Shown here in pieces: positions 54,850 through 63,803 of a DNA stretch of 64,000 nucleotides. Under the pieces are notes generated by a model, which saw nothing but the letters and a program-made list of their open reading frames with translations, was not told the origin of the DNA and searched no databases. This DNA is from Fumia sp045645505 (lineage in GTDB: Bacteria > Bacillota > Clostridia > Oscillospirales > Ruminococcaceae): the NCBI GenBank assembly GCA_045645505.1, contig JAZRIW010000013.1:1-64000 (forward strand). Reading direction: 5' to 3'. Position 1 is the stretch's first letter. Every line of letters starts with the position of its first letter. The translations under genes were made by a program, and so were the position numbers.

Positions 54850-56478
54850 ATGGAAAGAAAATGGTGGCAGGAAGCTACAGTATATCAAATATATCCTAAA
54901 AGTTTTTATGATAGTAATGGCGACGGAATAGGAGATATAAATGGAATTATAAAAAAGCTTCCTTATATAAAAAATTTGGGTTGTGATACTATCTGGCTTT
55001 GTCCTATATATGCTTCTCCCATGAAAGACAATGGGTATGACGTTTCTGATTATTATAAAATAGATCCTATTTTTGGCACTAATGAGGATTTATACAGACT
55101 TATAAAAGAGGCTTCAGAGTCAGATATAAAAATAATTATGGATTTAGTAGTAAACCATTGCTCAAGTGAGCATAAGTGGTTTAAAGAGTTTTTAAAAAAT
55201 CCCTGTGGAAAATACAGGGATTATTTTATAGTAAAAGAGGGCAAAACTCCTCCTAATAATTGGCGTTCTGTTTTTGGTGGCAGTGTATGGGAAAAAGTAG
55301 AAAACAGAGATTTATATTATTATCATACTTTTTTGAAGGAACAGCCCGATTTAAACTGGGAATGCAAAGAGTTGCGTGAAGAGATTTACAGTATGGTAAA
55401 TTGGTGGCTTGAAAAGGGAATTGCGGGTTTCAGAGTAGATGCGATAACTCATATAAAAAAGGAATTGACTTTCCCTGATGCACCCGTCGATAACAAGGAT
55501 ATGCTTGCAAATGCGAATCCCTATTCGCAAAATTATAAGGGAATAGATAAATTTTTAAACGAGCTTAAGAGACGTTGCTTTGAAAAATATGATTGTATGA
55601 CAGTGGCAGAAGCACCCGGGGTTTTCGGAGATGATTTAGCTTCTTATATCGGAAAAGATGGATATTTTTCAATGATATTTGATTTTAGCTATGCAGATAT
55701 AGATGTTGCTTCTCATGGAAACTGGTATCAGAAAAATGAGTTCAGTTTAAAGGATTTCAGAGATATAGTTTTTAAGACAGCGTTAAAAATTCAGGAATTC
55801 GGTTGGGGTGCAAATTATCTTGAAAATCACGACCAACCGCGTTCTCTTAATAAATATTTGCCTGAAAATTCTATAAATTATTATTCAGCTACAATGCTCG
55901 GAGGATTTTATTTTTTCTTAAGGGGTACTCCTTTTATCTATCAGGGGCAAGAAATAGGTACACTTAATTCAAAATGGGATTCTATTGAGGGTTTTGATGA
56001 TTTGCAGACGAAAGACCAATACAAAAGGGCAATGCTTTCGGGACTTTCTGAAGCAGAATCAATGAAAATAGTGAGCAGAAGAAGCAGAGATAACAGCAGA
56101 AATCCTTTTTCGTGGGATGATAGTGAAAATGCGGGGTTCAGTAAAAAAACTCCCTGGCTTAAGCTTTCAGAAGATTATAAAAAGATAAATGTAAAAAATG
56201 AAGAGAAGAATGAAAAATCAGTTTTAAATTTTTACAAAGCGATGATAAATGTAAGAAAAGAAAATAAAGAAGATTTAATTTTTGGAGATTTTATACCCTG
56301 CTTTGAAGAATATGATGAGATAGCAGCATATAAAAGGGGGAAAATACTTCTGATTTGTAATATGAGCGATAAAAATCAGAATTTTAAAATTGATTTTAAA
56401 AAAGTTATTCTTAATAATTATGATGTTTATGATGAAAATATTTTAAAACCCTGGCAGATAGTTTTACTGTTAACCTGA
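54850..56478 (+). CDS. GH13 alpha-glucosidase (oligo-1,6-glucosidase-like)
   Basis: 542 residues, cytoplasmic (no signal peptide). GH13 subfamily 31-like features: WWQEATVYQIYPKSFYDSNG, nucleophile Asp197 (GFRVDAITHI), acid/base Glu254 (TVAEAPGVFG), third Asp328 (LENHDQPR). It hydrolyses terminal alpha-glucosidic bonds, probably isomaltose- or maltose-type sugars brought in by the transporter encoded just upstream. Specificity between alpha-1,4 and alpha-1,6 is not decided. Starts three bases behind the permease stop. Confidence 0.93.
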   Translation: MERKWWQEATVYQIYPKSFYDSNGDGIGDINGIIKKLPYIKNLGCDTIWLCPIYASPMKDNGYDVSDYYKIDPIFGTNEDLYRLIKEASESDIKIIMDLVVNHCSSEHKWFKEFLKNPCGKYRDYFIVKEGKTPPNNWRSVFGGSVWEKVENRDLYYYHTFLKEQPDLNWECKELREEIYSMVNWWLEKGIAGFRVDAITHIKKELTFPDAPVDNKDMLANANPYSQNYKGIDKFLNELKRRCFEKYDCMTVAEAPGVFGDDLASYIGKDGYFSMIFDFSYADIDVASHGNWYQKNEFSLKDFRDIVFKTALKIQEFGWGANYLENHDQPRSLNKYLPENSINYYSATMLGGFYFFLRGTPFIYQGQEIGTLNSKWDSIEGFDDLQTKDQYKRAMLSGLSEAESMKIVSRRSRDNSRNPFSWDDSENAGFSKKTPWLKLSEDYKKINVKNEEKNEKSVLNFYKAMINVRKENKEDLIFGDFIPCFEEYDEIAAYKRGKILLICNMSDKNQNFKIDFKKVILNNYDVYDENILKPWQIVLLLT

Positions 56479-56488
56479 TAAACGCAAA

Positions 56489-56522
56489 AAAGCACAGGAA
56501 TAAATCCTGTGCTTTCTTTTTT
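56489..56522. terminator. Bidirectional terminator
   Basis: AAAGCACAGGA (56489-56499) pairs with TCCTGTGCTTT (56505-56515), with T-rich tails on both strands; it ends the sugar operon and rpmB. Confidence 0.9.
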
Positions 56523-56536
56523 AATATTAGTTTTCA

Positions 56537-56725
56537 TTATACTGCTCTTGTTACCTTGTTGGAACGTAGGCAACGGGTGCAGGCATGAACGCGGCATGGT
56601 TTGCCGTCAACGATTGCTTTAACACGCATTACATTGGGTTTCCATGTTCTGTTTGAACGTCTGTGTGAGTGGGACACTTTAATACCAAAAGAAACACCTT
56701 TTCCGCAGAAATCACATTTTGCCAT
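56537..56725 (-). CDS. rpmB: Ribosomal protein L28
   Basis: 62 residues. The ATG at 56725 follows AAGGAGGTG; a start six codons upstream would lie on the ribosome site. MAKCDFCGKGVSFGIKVSHS and HACTRCLRSNKVTRA contain two CxxC pairs, the zinc-binding form of L28. Confidence 0.97.
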   Translation of the reverse strand: MAKCDFCGKGVSFGIKVSHSHRRSNRTWKPNVMRVKAIVDGKPCRVHACTRCLRSNKVTRAV

Positions 56726-56891
56726 TTTCTGCACCTCCTTCAAATTTACATAACGTTATCATTTTAGCAGAGAATTTTAAAAAAATCAAGAGTTTTTTAA
56801 AATAAAATATGAAACTTTTAAAAAATATGCAAAAATAACCTGTTTTTTAAAAATAAATAAGTCAGATATTCTAAATTTCAGTATGTTTTTC

Positions 56892-56920
56892 TTGTATTTT
56901 CTAAAAAAAAACATTATAAT
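56892..56920 (+). promoter_or_regulatory. Promoter of the M50-scpAB operon
   Basis: TTGTAT at 56892-56897, 17 bases, consensus TATAAT at 56915-56920, 49 bases before the start codon. Confidence 0.65.
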
Positions 56921-56969
56921 ATAATTATCATGGATTTATTTTTCAGTAATATTGAAAGGAAAATAAAAA

Positions 56970-57662
56970 ATGCCTTTTTCTTTGAGTAGTCAGAAGATTT
57001 TTACAATATTTGTAAGTGTTATTGCGATGCTTACAGCTTTGCCTTTTCATGAATATGCTCATGCCTGGGTTGCTGATAAAATGGGGGACCATACTGCCAG
57101 ATATCAGGGAAGGCTTACTCTTAATCCGTTTAAACATCTTGATTTGTTAGGCTCTGTTTGTATGGTGCTTTTTGGCTTTGGCTGGGCAAAACCTGTACCG
57201 ATTAATCCGTATAATTTTAAAAATCCTAAAAGAGGTATGGCGTTATCGGCATTGGCAGGGCCCGTGTCAAATTTGCTTTATGCTTTTGTTGCGATGATTG
57301 CAAGAAAAATAATCTGGTATTCTAAAATTTTTATGGATGTCAATACCTTTTGGGGATTTTTTGTTTATTATTTAGGCGAAATTCTTTCTATTATCGTTAT
57401 TTTAAATATAGGACTTGCAATTTTTAATCTTATTCCGATACCTCCTCTTGATGGTTCAAGGGTATTAAATCTTATTTTACCGCAACGGATTTATTTTAAA
57501 ATTATGCAGTATGAACAATATATTGTAATAACACTTATGGTGTTATTGTTTTTTGGGGTGCTTGATACTCCACTTTACTATTTAAGGACTTTATTGCTTA
57601 ATGCGATGAATTTCCTTACAGGATTTGTAGATATTATTGCAAGAAATTTGATTGGAGCGTAA
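56970..57662 (+). CDS. Site-2 protease family membrane metallopeptidase (M50)
   Basis: 230 residues, several hydrophobic helices. Zinc-binding HExxH in LPFHEYAHAWVADKMGDHTA near residue 26 and the second motif NLIPIPPLDGSRVL near 155. This matches the small YwhC-like M50 group, whose substrates are unknown. It usually precedes scpA in Firmicutes, as here (three bases apart). Confidence 0.93.
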   Translation: MPFSLSSQKIFTIFVSVIAMLTALPFHEYAHAWVADKMGDHTARYQGRLTLNPFKHLDLLGSVCMVLFGFGWAKPVPINPYNFKNPKRGMALSALAGPVSNLLYAFVAMIARKIIWYSKIFMDVNTFWGFFVYYLGEILSIIVILNIGLAIFNLIPIPPLDGSRVLNLILPQRIYFKIMQYEQYIVITLMVLLFFGVLDTPLYYLRTLLLNAMNFLTGFVDIIARNLIGA

Positions 57663-57665
57663 ATT

Positions 57666-58379
57666 ATGGCGGTGCAACTTGAATTTAAGATAGGGGATTT
57701 TGAAGGACCGCTTGACTTATTACTCTTTCTTATCTCTAAACATAAAATGAACATCAATGATATTGAGATTTCTGAACTTTTAGTGCAGTATCTTGATGCT
57801 ATTGAGCAGATGCAAAGCTCTGATCTGGAATTGAAATCAGAGTTTTTGGAAATGGCTGCCAGACTTGTTTATATAAAAACAGTTTCATTGCTTCCTAAGT
57901 ATGAGGAAGCAGAAGAACTTAAAAAAGAGCTTGAAGGACAGCTTTTAGAGTATCAGCTTTGTAAAGAAATGGCACAAAAGCTTGTTTTAATGGGACAAAA
58001 ACGCCATGTCTATGTCAGACTGCCGATGAAAATAAAGGTTGATACTACTTATGAGGGAAATCACGCACCGGACGAGCTTGTCGCAGCGTTTTTGATGGTA
58101 GCAGGGAAGGCAAAACGTCGTTTGCCGCCACCTGCATCAGCTTTTTCGGGAATTGTCAGCAGAAGAGTTGTTTCAGTAACTTCAAAGATTGCCTATGTTT
58201 TAAGAAAACTTTATAAAACGGGAAAAATGGATTATGATGAATTCTTCGTTGTTTCTGACAGAAGTGAATTAGTAGCTACTTTTTTAGCGATGCTCGAACT
58301 TATGAAATCGCATAGAATTTCAGTAAGTGATGATAATAAAACGGTGTATTTTAACCGTGATAAAAAAGTTAAAGCTTAA
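57666..58379 (+). CDS. scpA: Segregation and condensation protein A
   Basis: 237 residues, kleisin subunit of the SMC complex. Signature DFEGPLDLLLFLISKHKMNI at about 12-31 and the C-terminal winged helix (YDEFFVVSDRSELVATFLAML). It bridges SMC heads (smc at 31.6-35.1 kb). Confidence 0.96.
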   Translation: MAVQLEFKIGDFEGPLDLLLFLISKHKMNINDIEISELLVQYLDAIEQMQSSDLELKSEFLEMAARLVYIKTVSLLPKYEEAEELKKELEGQLLEYQLCKEMAQKLVLMGQKRHVYVRLPMKIKVDTTYEGNHAPDELVAAFLMVAGKAKRRLPPPASAFSGIVSRRVVSVTSKIAYVLRKLYKTGKMDYDEFFVVSDRSELVATFLAMLELMKSHRISVSDDNKTVYFNRDKKVKA

Positions 58380-58393
58380 TGTAGGGGGAAATT

Positions 58394-58966
58394 ATGGAGC
58401 AAAATCAATATTTTGGAATGATAGAAGCAATTTTGTTTGCTTGTGGCGAGCCGGTTGAAATCCAGCGTCTTGCAGATGGGCTTGAGCTTGAGAAGGCTGC
58501 AGTGAGACAACAGCTTCTGGCTTATAAAGAGTCACTTGAAATTTCAGATAGAGGTATTGAACTTGTTTTTTTAGACGATAAAGTTCAACTTTGCACAAAA
58601 CCGCAATATGAACAGCTTATAGTTTCGGTTGCAGCCTTAAAGAAAAATTCTCCCTTGTCGAGTGCGGCTATGGAAGTTTTAGCTATTATTGCATATAATC
58701 AGCCTGTTACAAAAAGCTTTGTAGAGCAAGTACGTGGTGTGGAAAGCGGACAGGTTGTAAATAATCTGGTGGAAAAGGGACTTGTCGAAGAATCAGGGCG
58801 ACTTAATGTGCCTGGAAGACCGATTACATACAGGACTACTGCTAATTTTCTTCGTTGTTTTGGACTTACAAGTCTTAAGGATTTACCTGAAATTCCTTCT
58901 AAATTAGAGGCTGACGGAGAACAACTTTTTATTGAAACTGAGCCTGTAGAAATTAAAACAGAATGA
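58394..58966 (+). CDS. scpB: Segregation and condensation protein B
   Basis: 190 residues, tandem winged helices: IEAILFACGEPVEIQRLADG and AAMEVLAIIAYNQPVTKSFVEQVRGV. Standard partner of scpA, 14 bases behind it. Confidence 0.96.
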   Translation: MEQNQYFGMIEAILFACGEPVEIQRLADGLELEKAAVRQQLLAYKESLEISDRGIELVFLDDKVQLCTKPQYEQLIVSVAALKKNSPLSSAAMEVLAIIAYNQPVTKSFVEQVRGVESGQVVNNLVEKGLVEESGRLNVPGRPITYRTTANFLRCFGLTSLKDLPEIPSKLEADGEQLFIETEPVEIKTE

Positions 58967-58985
58967 CCATTAAAAGGAGGAAGGT

Positions 58986-59561
58986 ATGAAAGTTTTAATA
59001 ATTTTTGCTTTAATCTTCCTTTTCCTTATAGGACTTTCTCTTTTAAGCATAACTTTCAGAGTTACTTTCGATGAAAAATTCACTATCAGTGCAGGAATAG
59101 GTAAAATAAGATATACTTTATTGCCTGCAAAAGGCGAAAAAAAAGAAAAAAAGCCCAAGAAAGGTGATATTAAAGCTACTGTTCTTGAAGCTTTGGACAT
59201 CATAAAGCCTACGATACCTCTGATAATAGATTTTATAAAAAAGATAAGAATTACCTCTTTTTGTGTAAATGTTATGGTGGGCGGAGAGGATTCGGCTGCG
59301 GCGGCAGTTAATTACGGAAAAATTTCTGCTCTTGTTTACGGAGGACTTGCTTTTTTAAGAAATTTAATCAGAATTAAGGTTAAAAGCATCTCAATAAACT
59401 GTGATTTTTTAAAAAATAATATTGAGCAAAAGATATTTTTTAAGGTTAAAATACGTATTTTTCATATAGTTTTGGCGGCATTACGTATTGGTTATATAGT
59501 TTTGGTAAATACTTTAAAGAGAACAAAATCGGACGATTCAGATTTGTCTGAAAAGAAATAG
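58986..59561 (+). CDS. DUF2953 protein
   Basis: 191 residues: an N-terminal membrane segment (IIFALIFLFLIGLSLLSITF) and a soluble part with VNVMVGGEDSAAAAVNYGKI, which matches DUF2953 as found beside ytfJ in spore-forming Clostridia. Function unknown. AGGAGG site seven bases ahead. Confidence 0.85.
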   Translation: MKVLIIFALIFLFLIGLSLLSITFRVTFDEKFTISAGIGKIRYTLLPAKGEKKEKKPKKGDIKATVLEALDIIKPTIPLIIDFIKKIRITSFCVNVMVGGEDSAAAAVNYGKISALVYGGLAFLRNLIRIKVKSISINCDFLKNNIEQKIFFKVKIRIFHIVLAALRIGYIVLVNTLKRTKSDDSDLSEKK

Positions 59562-59573
59562 GAGGATTTAATT

Positions 59574-59972
59574 ATGGCAGAACATCCAATTCAAGGTTTA
59601 ATGGGAATAACAATGCAAAAAATAAAAGAGATGGTAGATGTTAATACCATTATAGGGGAACCGATTATGACACCCGATAATACCACTATTATTCCTGTGT
59701 CAAAGGTTACTTTTGGATTTGCGTCGGGTGGGTCTGACTTGCCGACTAAGGTTCCTAAAGAAACTTTTGGAGGCGGTTCAGGTGCAGGTGTCACCTTGCA
59801 ACCATTAGGATTTTTGGTTGTAAAAGATGGAAACGTGAAGCTTTTGCAGATGTCAACATCTTCCAATACTGCAGATAAAATTGTTAACTCTGTTCCTGAT
59901 TTAATTGAGAAAATTTCTGAAGTTTTTAATAAAGGAAAAACTGAAAAAACAAAAAACGAAAATGATGCATAA
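59574..59972 (+). CDS. ytfJ: GerW/YtfJ family sporulation protein
   Basis: 132 residues: HPIQGLMGITMQKIKEMVDV, VSKVTFGFASGGSDL and GGGSGAGVTLQPLGFLVV define the family. In Bacillus the homologue is needed for germination. Its presence with DUF2953 supports a sporulating lineage, although non-spore-formers sometimes retain it. Confidence 0.92.
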   Translation: MAEHPIQGLMGITMQKIKEMVDVNTIIGEPIMTPDNTTIIPVSKVTFGFASGGSDLPTKVPKETFGGGSGAGVTLQPLGFLVVKDGNVKLLQMSTSSNTADKIVNSVPDLIEKISEVFNKGKTEKTKNENDA

Positions 59973-60021
59973 ATAATATTTTCTTCTGCCACCTGCATAT
60001 ATTTTGGTGGTAGGTGGTTTT

Positions 60022-61155
60022 GTGAATATAAGAAAATTTTTATTGTGTTTGTTTTGCGGAATAGTTATTATTTCTTTTAAAAATGATATTTTAAAAGCGG
60101 AAGCTCTTGAGGTTTCCGCTTATTCTGCAGTAGTCATAGAAGCGGATACAGGTCGTGTGATTTTTGAAAAAAATTCTACAGAGCGTCTTGCTATGGCGAG
60201 CACAACTAAAATAATGACAGCACTTTTAACACTTGAAAGCTCAAATTTAGATGACTTTTTTATTGTTAGTCCCGATGCAATTAAGGTTGAAGGTACTTCA
60301 ATGGGGTTAAAAGAGGGAGACAGGGTTACTTTACGCACTTTGGCAGCAGGTATGCTGTTGGCATCGGGTAATGATGCGGCCAATTCTGCGGCGGTTAAGA
60401 TTGCAGGTTCAATTGAAGAGTTTGCAATAATGATGAACAGACGGGCAAGATTACTTAAAATGAATGATACTAATTTTGTGACTCCGTCGGGACTTGATGA
60501 CAGTAATCACTATTCAACAGCATATGATATGGCTAAACTTGCCCGTGCAGCACTTAATAATCCTGATTTTATGGAAATTTGCTCTCAAAAAACCATGAAG
60601 TTAAATTATGGCAATCCGCCTTACACACGATGGCTTTCAAATCATAACAAACTTTTAAAAAGTTATGAAGGGTGTATCGGTGTAAAAACGGGATTTACTA
60701 AAAAAGCAGGAAGATGTTTAGTGTCGGCTGCTGAACGCAATGGCGTAAGGATTATAGTAGTTACTTTAAAAGCTCCAAACGACTGGCAAGACCATAAAAA
60801 GCTTTTGGATTATGGATTTTCAAAAGTAGAATTAATTGAACTTTCTGATGAAATAAAGGTTGAAATTCCGGTTGTGGGCGGAGAAAAAAATGAAGTAACG
60901 GCAGTTGTTAAAACTATCCCTGAAGCTTCAATACTTAAAGAAGATTTATTAAAAATAGATAAAAAAGTAATTTCAGAACCCTTTTTATATGCACCTGTTA
61001 AAAAGGGCGATATAATTGGAGAGGTGCATTACTGCTTGAATGGAGAAGCTATTAAAAAGACGTTTCTGATAGCTTCTGATGATGTGAAAACACAGATGAA
61101 AAAAATCAGTTTTTTTGATAAAATAAAGAGGTTTTTTAATAGAAAGGATATTTAA
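60022..61155 (+). CDS. dacF: D-alanyl-D-alanine carboxypeptidase (DacF/PBP5-like)
   Basis: 377 residues. Trims the terminal D-Ala of peptidoglycan stem peptides. Signal peptide at 1-28. Catalytic motifs are Ser60-T-T-Lys63 (MASTTKIMTA), Ser115-Gly-Asn117 (LASGNDAAN) and Lys222-Thr-Gly (GVKTGFTKKAG). A PBP5 C-terminal domain follows, ending in a basic amphipathic helix (KISFFDKIKRFFNRKDI). The GTG at 60022 is chosen because AGGTGG at 60012-60017 precedes it; TTG 60004 and GTG 60007 are alternatives. Its ribosome site lies in a hairpin. Confidence 0.94.
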   Translation: MNIRKFLLCLFCGIVIISFKNDILKAEALEVSAYSAVVIEADTGRVIFEKNSTERLAMASTTKIMTALLTLESSNLDDFFIVSPDAIKVEGTSMGLKEGDRVTLRTLAAGMLLASGNDAANSAAVKIAGSIEEFAIMMNRRARLLKMNDTNFVTPSGLDDSNHYSTAYDMAKLARAALNNPDFMEICSQKTMKLNYGNPPYTRWLSNHNKLLKSYEGCIGVKTGFTKKAGRCLVSAAERNGVRIIVVTLKAPNDWQDHKKLLDYGFSKVELIELSDEIKVEIPVVGGEKNEVTAVVKTIPEASILKEDLLKIDKKVISEPFLYAPVKKGDIIGEVHYCLNGEAIKKTFLIASDDVKTQMKKISFFDKIKRFFNRKDI

Positions 61156-61156
61156 A

Positions 61157-61903
61157 ATGGACGGAGTAAGACTGCAGAAGGTTATCGCTGAAAGTGGAGC
61201 TTGTTCACGCAGAAAGGCTGAAGAGCTTATCATTGAAGGCAGGGTTAAGGTGAATGGACGTAAGGCTCAGATAGGACAGAAAATAGATCCTAAAAAAGAT
61301 ATAGTTTTTATTGACGGTGAAAAATTAAAAGGAAGAAACCGACGTCAGAATGTGTATATTATGCTCAATAAACCTCGTGGGTATCTGACTGCTATGTCGG
61401 ATGAACGAGGACGTAAGTGCGTTTCTGAGCTTGTAGATGATGCTCCTGACAGAGTTTATCCTGTAGGTAGGCTTGATTTAAATTCAGAGGGGCTTTTACT
61501 TTTTACAAATGATGGAGATTTTGCTAATACTATGATGCATCCTTCTTATCAGGTACCAAAATGTTATCGCGTAACGGTAAGAGAAGAAGTATCTGATGAA
61601 CAGATGATAAATTTAAGCGAGGGCGTAAAGATAGATGGCGTTATGACCAATCCCGCTGAAGTAAAAATAGTTACAGAGGAAGACGCCCGTACAGTTATGC
61701 TTATAACAATCACAGAGGGAAGAAATCGACAGATTCGTAAGATGTGTGAGGCTGTAGGACTTACTGTAATAAGACTGAAAAGAATTTCAGTAGGACCTTT
61801 AAAACTCGGTATGTTAAAGCCGGGTAGCTGGCGTGAGCTTTCAAAGGATGAAGTAGATATGCTTATTGAAACTGCAGAAAGAATTAAAAGGAGAAACAAA
61901 TAA
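61157..61903 (+). CDS. rluB: RsuA/RluB family rRNA pseudouridine synthase
   Basis: 248 residues: S4 RNA-binding domain (RLQKVIAESGACSRRKAEEL), then the catalytic domain with YPVGRLDLNSEGLLLFTNDG containing the active Asp, and EGRNRQIRKMCEAVGL. In Firmicutes next to scpAB this is usually RluB, acting on 23S U2605. One base after dacF. Confidence 0.92.
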   Translation: MDGVRLQKVIAESGACSRRKAEELIIEGRVKVNGRKAQIGQKIDPKKDIVFIDGEKLKGRNRRQNVYIMLNKPRGYLTAMSDERGRKCVSELVDDAPDRVYPVGRLDLNSEGLLLFTNDGDFANTMMHPSYQVPKCYRVTVREEVSDEQMINLSEGVKIDGVMTNPAEVKIVTEEDARTVMLITITEGRNRQIRKMCEAVGLTVIRLKRISVGPLKLGMLKPGSWRELSKDEVDMLIETAERIKRRNK

Positions 61904-61904
61904 A

Positions 61905-62255
61905 ATGCTTTTTATAAGACCGATGAATGATAATGATAATTTTGACAATTTAAAAGACGGACTTTTTTATATTGCACTTGATTGCGATGATTTAATAGGG
62001 TATTGCAAATATAAAAAGAATGGTGACGCCGTAATTATTGAAGAAATAGAAGACGGTGGAGATATAAATATTTTTGACGGACTTTTAAGAGCTGTTTTTT
62101 CTTATGTTATGGAGGCGAAGGTTGTTTCCGCTGAATTTTCAGAAAAGATAGATAAAAATACACTTAAAGCTTTATTTGTGCCTGTAAATGAGGATAATTG
62201 TTTAAATTCTATCAGGGATTTCTTATATAATTGTAAAAAATGTAAAATGTCATAA
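61905..62255 (+). CDS. Small protein of unknown function, weakly acetyltransferase-like
   Basis: 116 residues; ATG at 61905 lies nine bases after AAAGGAG and directly follows the rluB stop. The middle (DLIGYCKYKKNGDAVIIEEI, DGLLRAVFSYVMEAKVVSAE) has the strand-turn-strand and helix order of a GNAT fold, but the acetyl-CoA loop is missing. Function unknown. Ends with a Lys/Cys-rich tail. Confidence 0.7.
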   Translation: MLFIRPMNDNDNFDNLKDGLFYIALDCDDLIGYCKYKKNGDAVIIEEIEDGGDINIFDGLLRAVFSYVMEAKVVSAEFSEKIDKNTLKALFVPVNEDNCLNSIRDFLYNCKKCKMS

Positions 62256-62271
62256 AAATGTTAAAAAACAG

Positions 62272-62300
62272 TTGTTATTTTTAAAAATGTGTAGTATAAT
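62272..62300 (+). promoter_or_regulatory. Promoter of the carboxyltransferase operon
   Basis: TTGTTA at 62272-62277, 17 bases, consensus TATAAT at 62295-62300, leaving a leader of about 108 bases. Confidence 0.65.
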
Positions 62301-62415
62301 AAAATGGGTGAATTTGGGAATTGTGAAAACTTGTTTTTTTAAGGACAAGCTTTCCTTTCTTATTTTCTGTATTTTAAAAGGGGTTTTACCCTACAAATAG
62401 AATGGGGGATATCTG

Positions 62416-63777
62416 ATGGATTTACAAGCTAAGCTTTCAAAACTTGAAGAGATGAAAGCTAATTGTAAAAAAGCTTCTCCGGCTCGTGAAAGACTTAATC
62501 TCTTATTTGATGAGAATACTTTTGTTGAGCTTGATGGCTTTGTTTCAAATGACGATGAAGGTGTCGGAGTTGTAACAGGTTATGGTATGGTTGAGGGAAG
62601 TATAGTTTATGCTTTTTCTCAGGATGTCACTGTTTTAGGCGGTGCAGTATCAAGATTGCATGCTGAAAAAATTGTAAAGATTTATGATCTTGCAGTTAAA
62701 AACGGAGCTTCTGTTGTTGCAATTTATGACTCTAATGGCGCAAAACTTTCAGAAGGCGCCGAGATTTTAAATTCTTATGGAAAAATTCTTGCTTTAAGCA
62801 ATAACCTTTCCGGTGTTGTACCTCAGGTTTCGGTAGTTGCAGGTGGTTGCACAGGTATAAGTGCTATGATGGCGGCTTCTTCTGATATAGTAATTATGGC
62901 AAAAGATGCTGAACTTTATCTTTCAGATGCAAATGGCGATATTTCTGCTGAGGCTGCTTTGAAAGCAGGCGCTGTTGACAGCGTGGAGGAAACTGCTGAG
63001 GGTGCTGTTTTGAAAGCACGTGAAATCATATCAATGTTGCCTCTTAATAACGTTTCGCTTGCACCTATTGCTGAGGGCACTTCTAATCCTGAGGCTACTT
63101 TGGTTGATTGTGATAAAAAGTCAGATGAGCTTGTAAATCTTATCTGCGATATGGGTTCGGTTATTGAGCTTAAGAAAGATTATGGATCTGCTTATACCGC
63201 ATTAGCTTCCCTTGGTGGAAACACTGTTGGTGTTATTTCTCAAAAAGGAAAAATCGGTTCTAAAACAGCAAATAAGATTGCTTCATTTGTACGTTTCTGT
63301 GATTGCTTTAATCTTCCGATTGTAACTTTTGTTGATACTGAAGGTTATTGCTGTTGCAGTGAAAATAAAGCACAAGGTGTTGTTGAGGCGGCTAAGCTTT
63401 CACATGCTTATGCTGATGCTACTACTCCTAAAATTACTGTCTATACAGGCAATGTGATTGGCGCTGCAGGTATCGCATTTGGTGCTGCTGATTTGCGTAT
63501 AGCATGGCCTACTGCAGTTGTTTCTGCATTGAAGCCTGATACTGCAGTTGAGTTTTTCTGGCATGACAGATTAAAAGGTGCGAATGATCTCGAAAAACTT
63601 CGTGAAGAATTAGCTTGTGAGTATATCGATACTATGGCAAGTCCTTATGAAGCTGCAAAAGCTTCTCTTGTTGAAGATGTAATTGCTCCGGCTGATACAA
63701 GAGATACTTTGATTACTGCACTGGAGATGCTTATGAATAAACGTGTTTTTGGGCTTCCTAAGAAGCATTCAAACTAA
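62416..63777 (+). CDS. Carboxyltransferase subunit of a biotin-dependent (de)carboxylase
   Basis: 453 residues, two crotonase-like carboxyltransferase halves: the N-half contains KIYDLAVKNGASVVAIYDSN, VSVVAGGCTGISAMMAASSD; the C-half contains FLP-region equivalent VTFVDTEGYCCCSENKAQG and GNVIGAAGIAFGAADLRIAW. It is shorter than typical PccB/MmdA (about 510). A biotin-carrier gene follows, so the pair acts on an acyl-CoA. Whether it is a sodium-pumping decarboxylase (MmdA/GcdA type) or a carboxylase depends on genes beyond the window. Confidence 0.85.
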   Translation: MDLQAKLSKLEEMKANCKKASPARERLNLLFDENTFVELDGFVSNDDEGVGVVTGYGMVEGSIVYAFSQDVTVLGGAVSRLHAEKIVKIYDLAVKNGASVVAIYDSNGAKLSEGAEILNSYGKILALSNNLSGVVPQVSVVAGGCTGISAMMAASSDIVIMAKDAELYLSDANGDISAEAALKAGAVDSVEETAEGAVLKAREIISMLPLNNVSLAPIAEGTSNPEATLVDCDKKSDELVNLICDMGSVIELKKDYGSAYTALASLGGNTVGVISQKGKIGSKTANKIASFVRFCDCFNLPIVTFVDTEGYCCCSENKAQGVVEAAKLSHAYADATTPKITVYTGNVIGAAGIAFGAADLRIAWPTAVVSALKPDTAVEFFWHDRLKGANDLEKLREELACEYIDTMASPYEAAKASLVEDVIAPADTRDTLITALEMLMNKRVFGLPKKHSN

Positions 63778-63803
63778 GAAATGAAAGAAAGGTTTTGTGA
63801 ATC

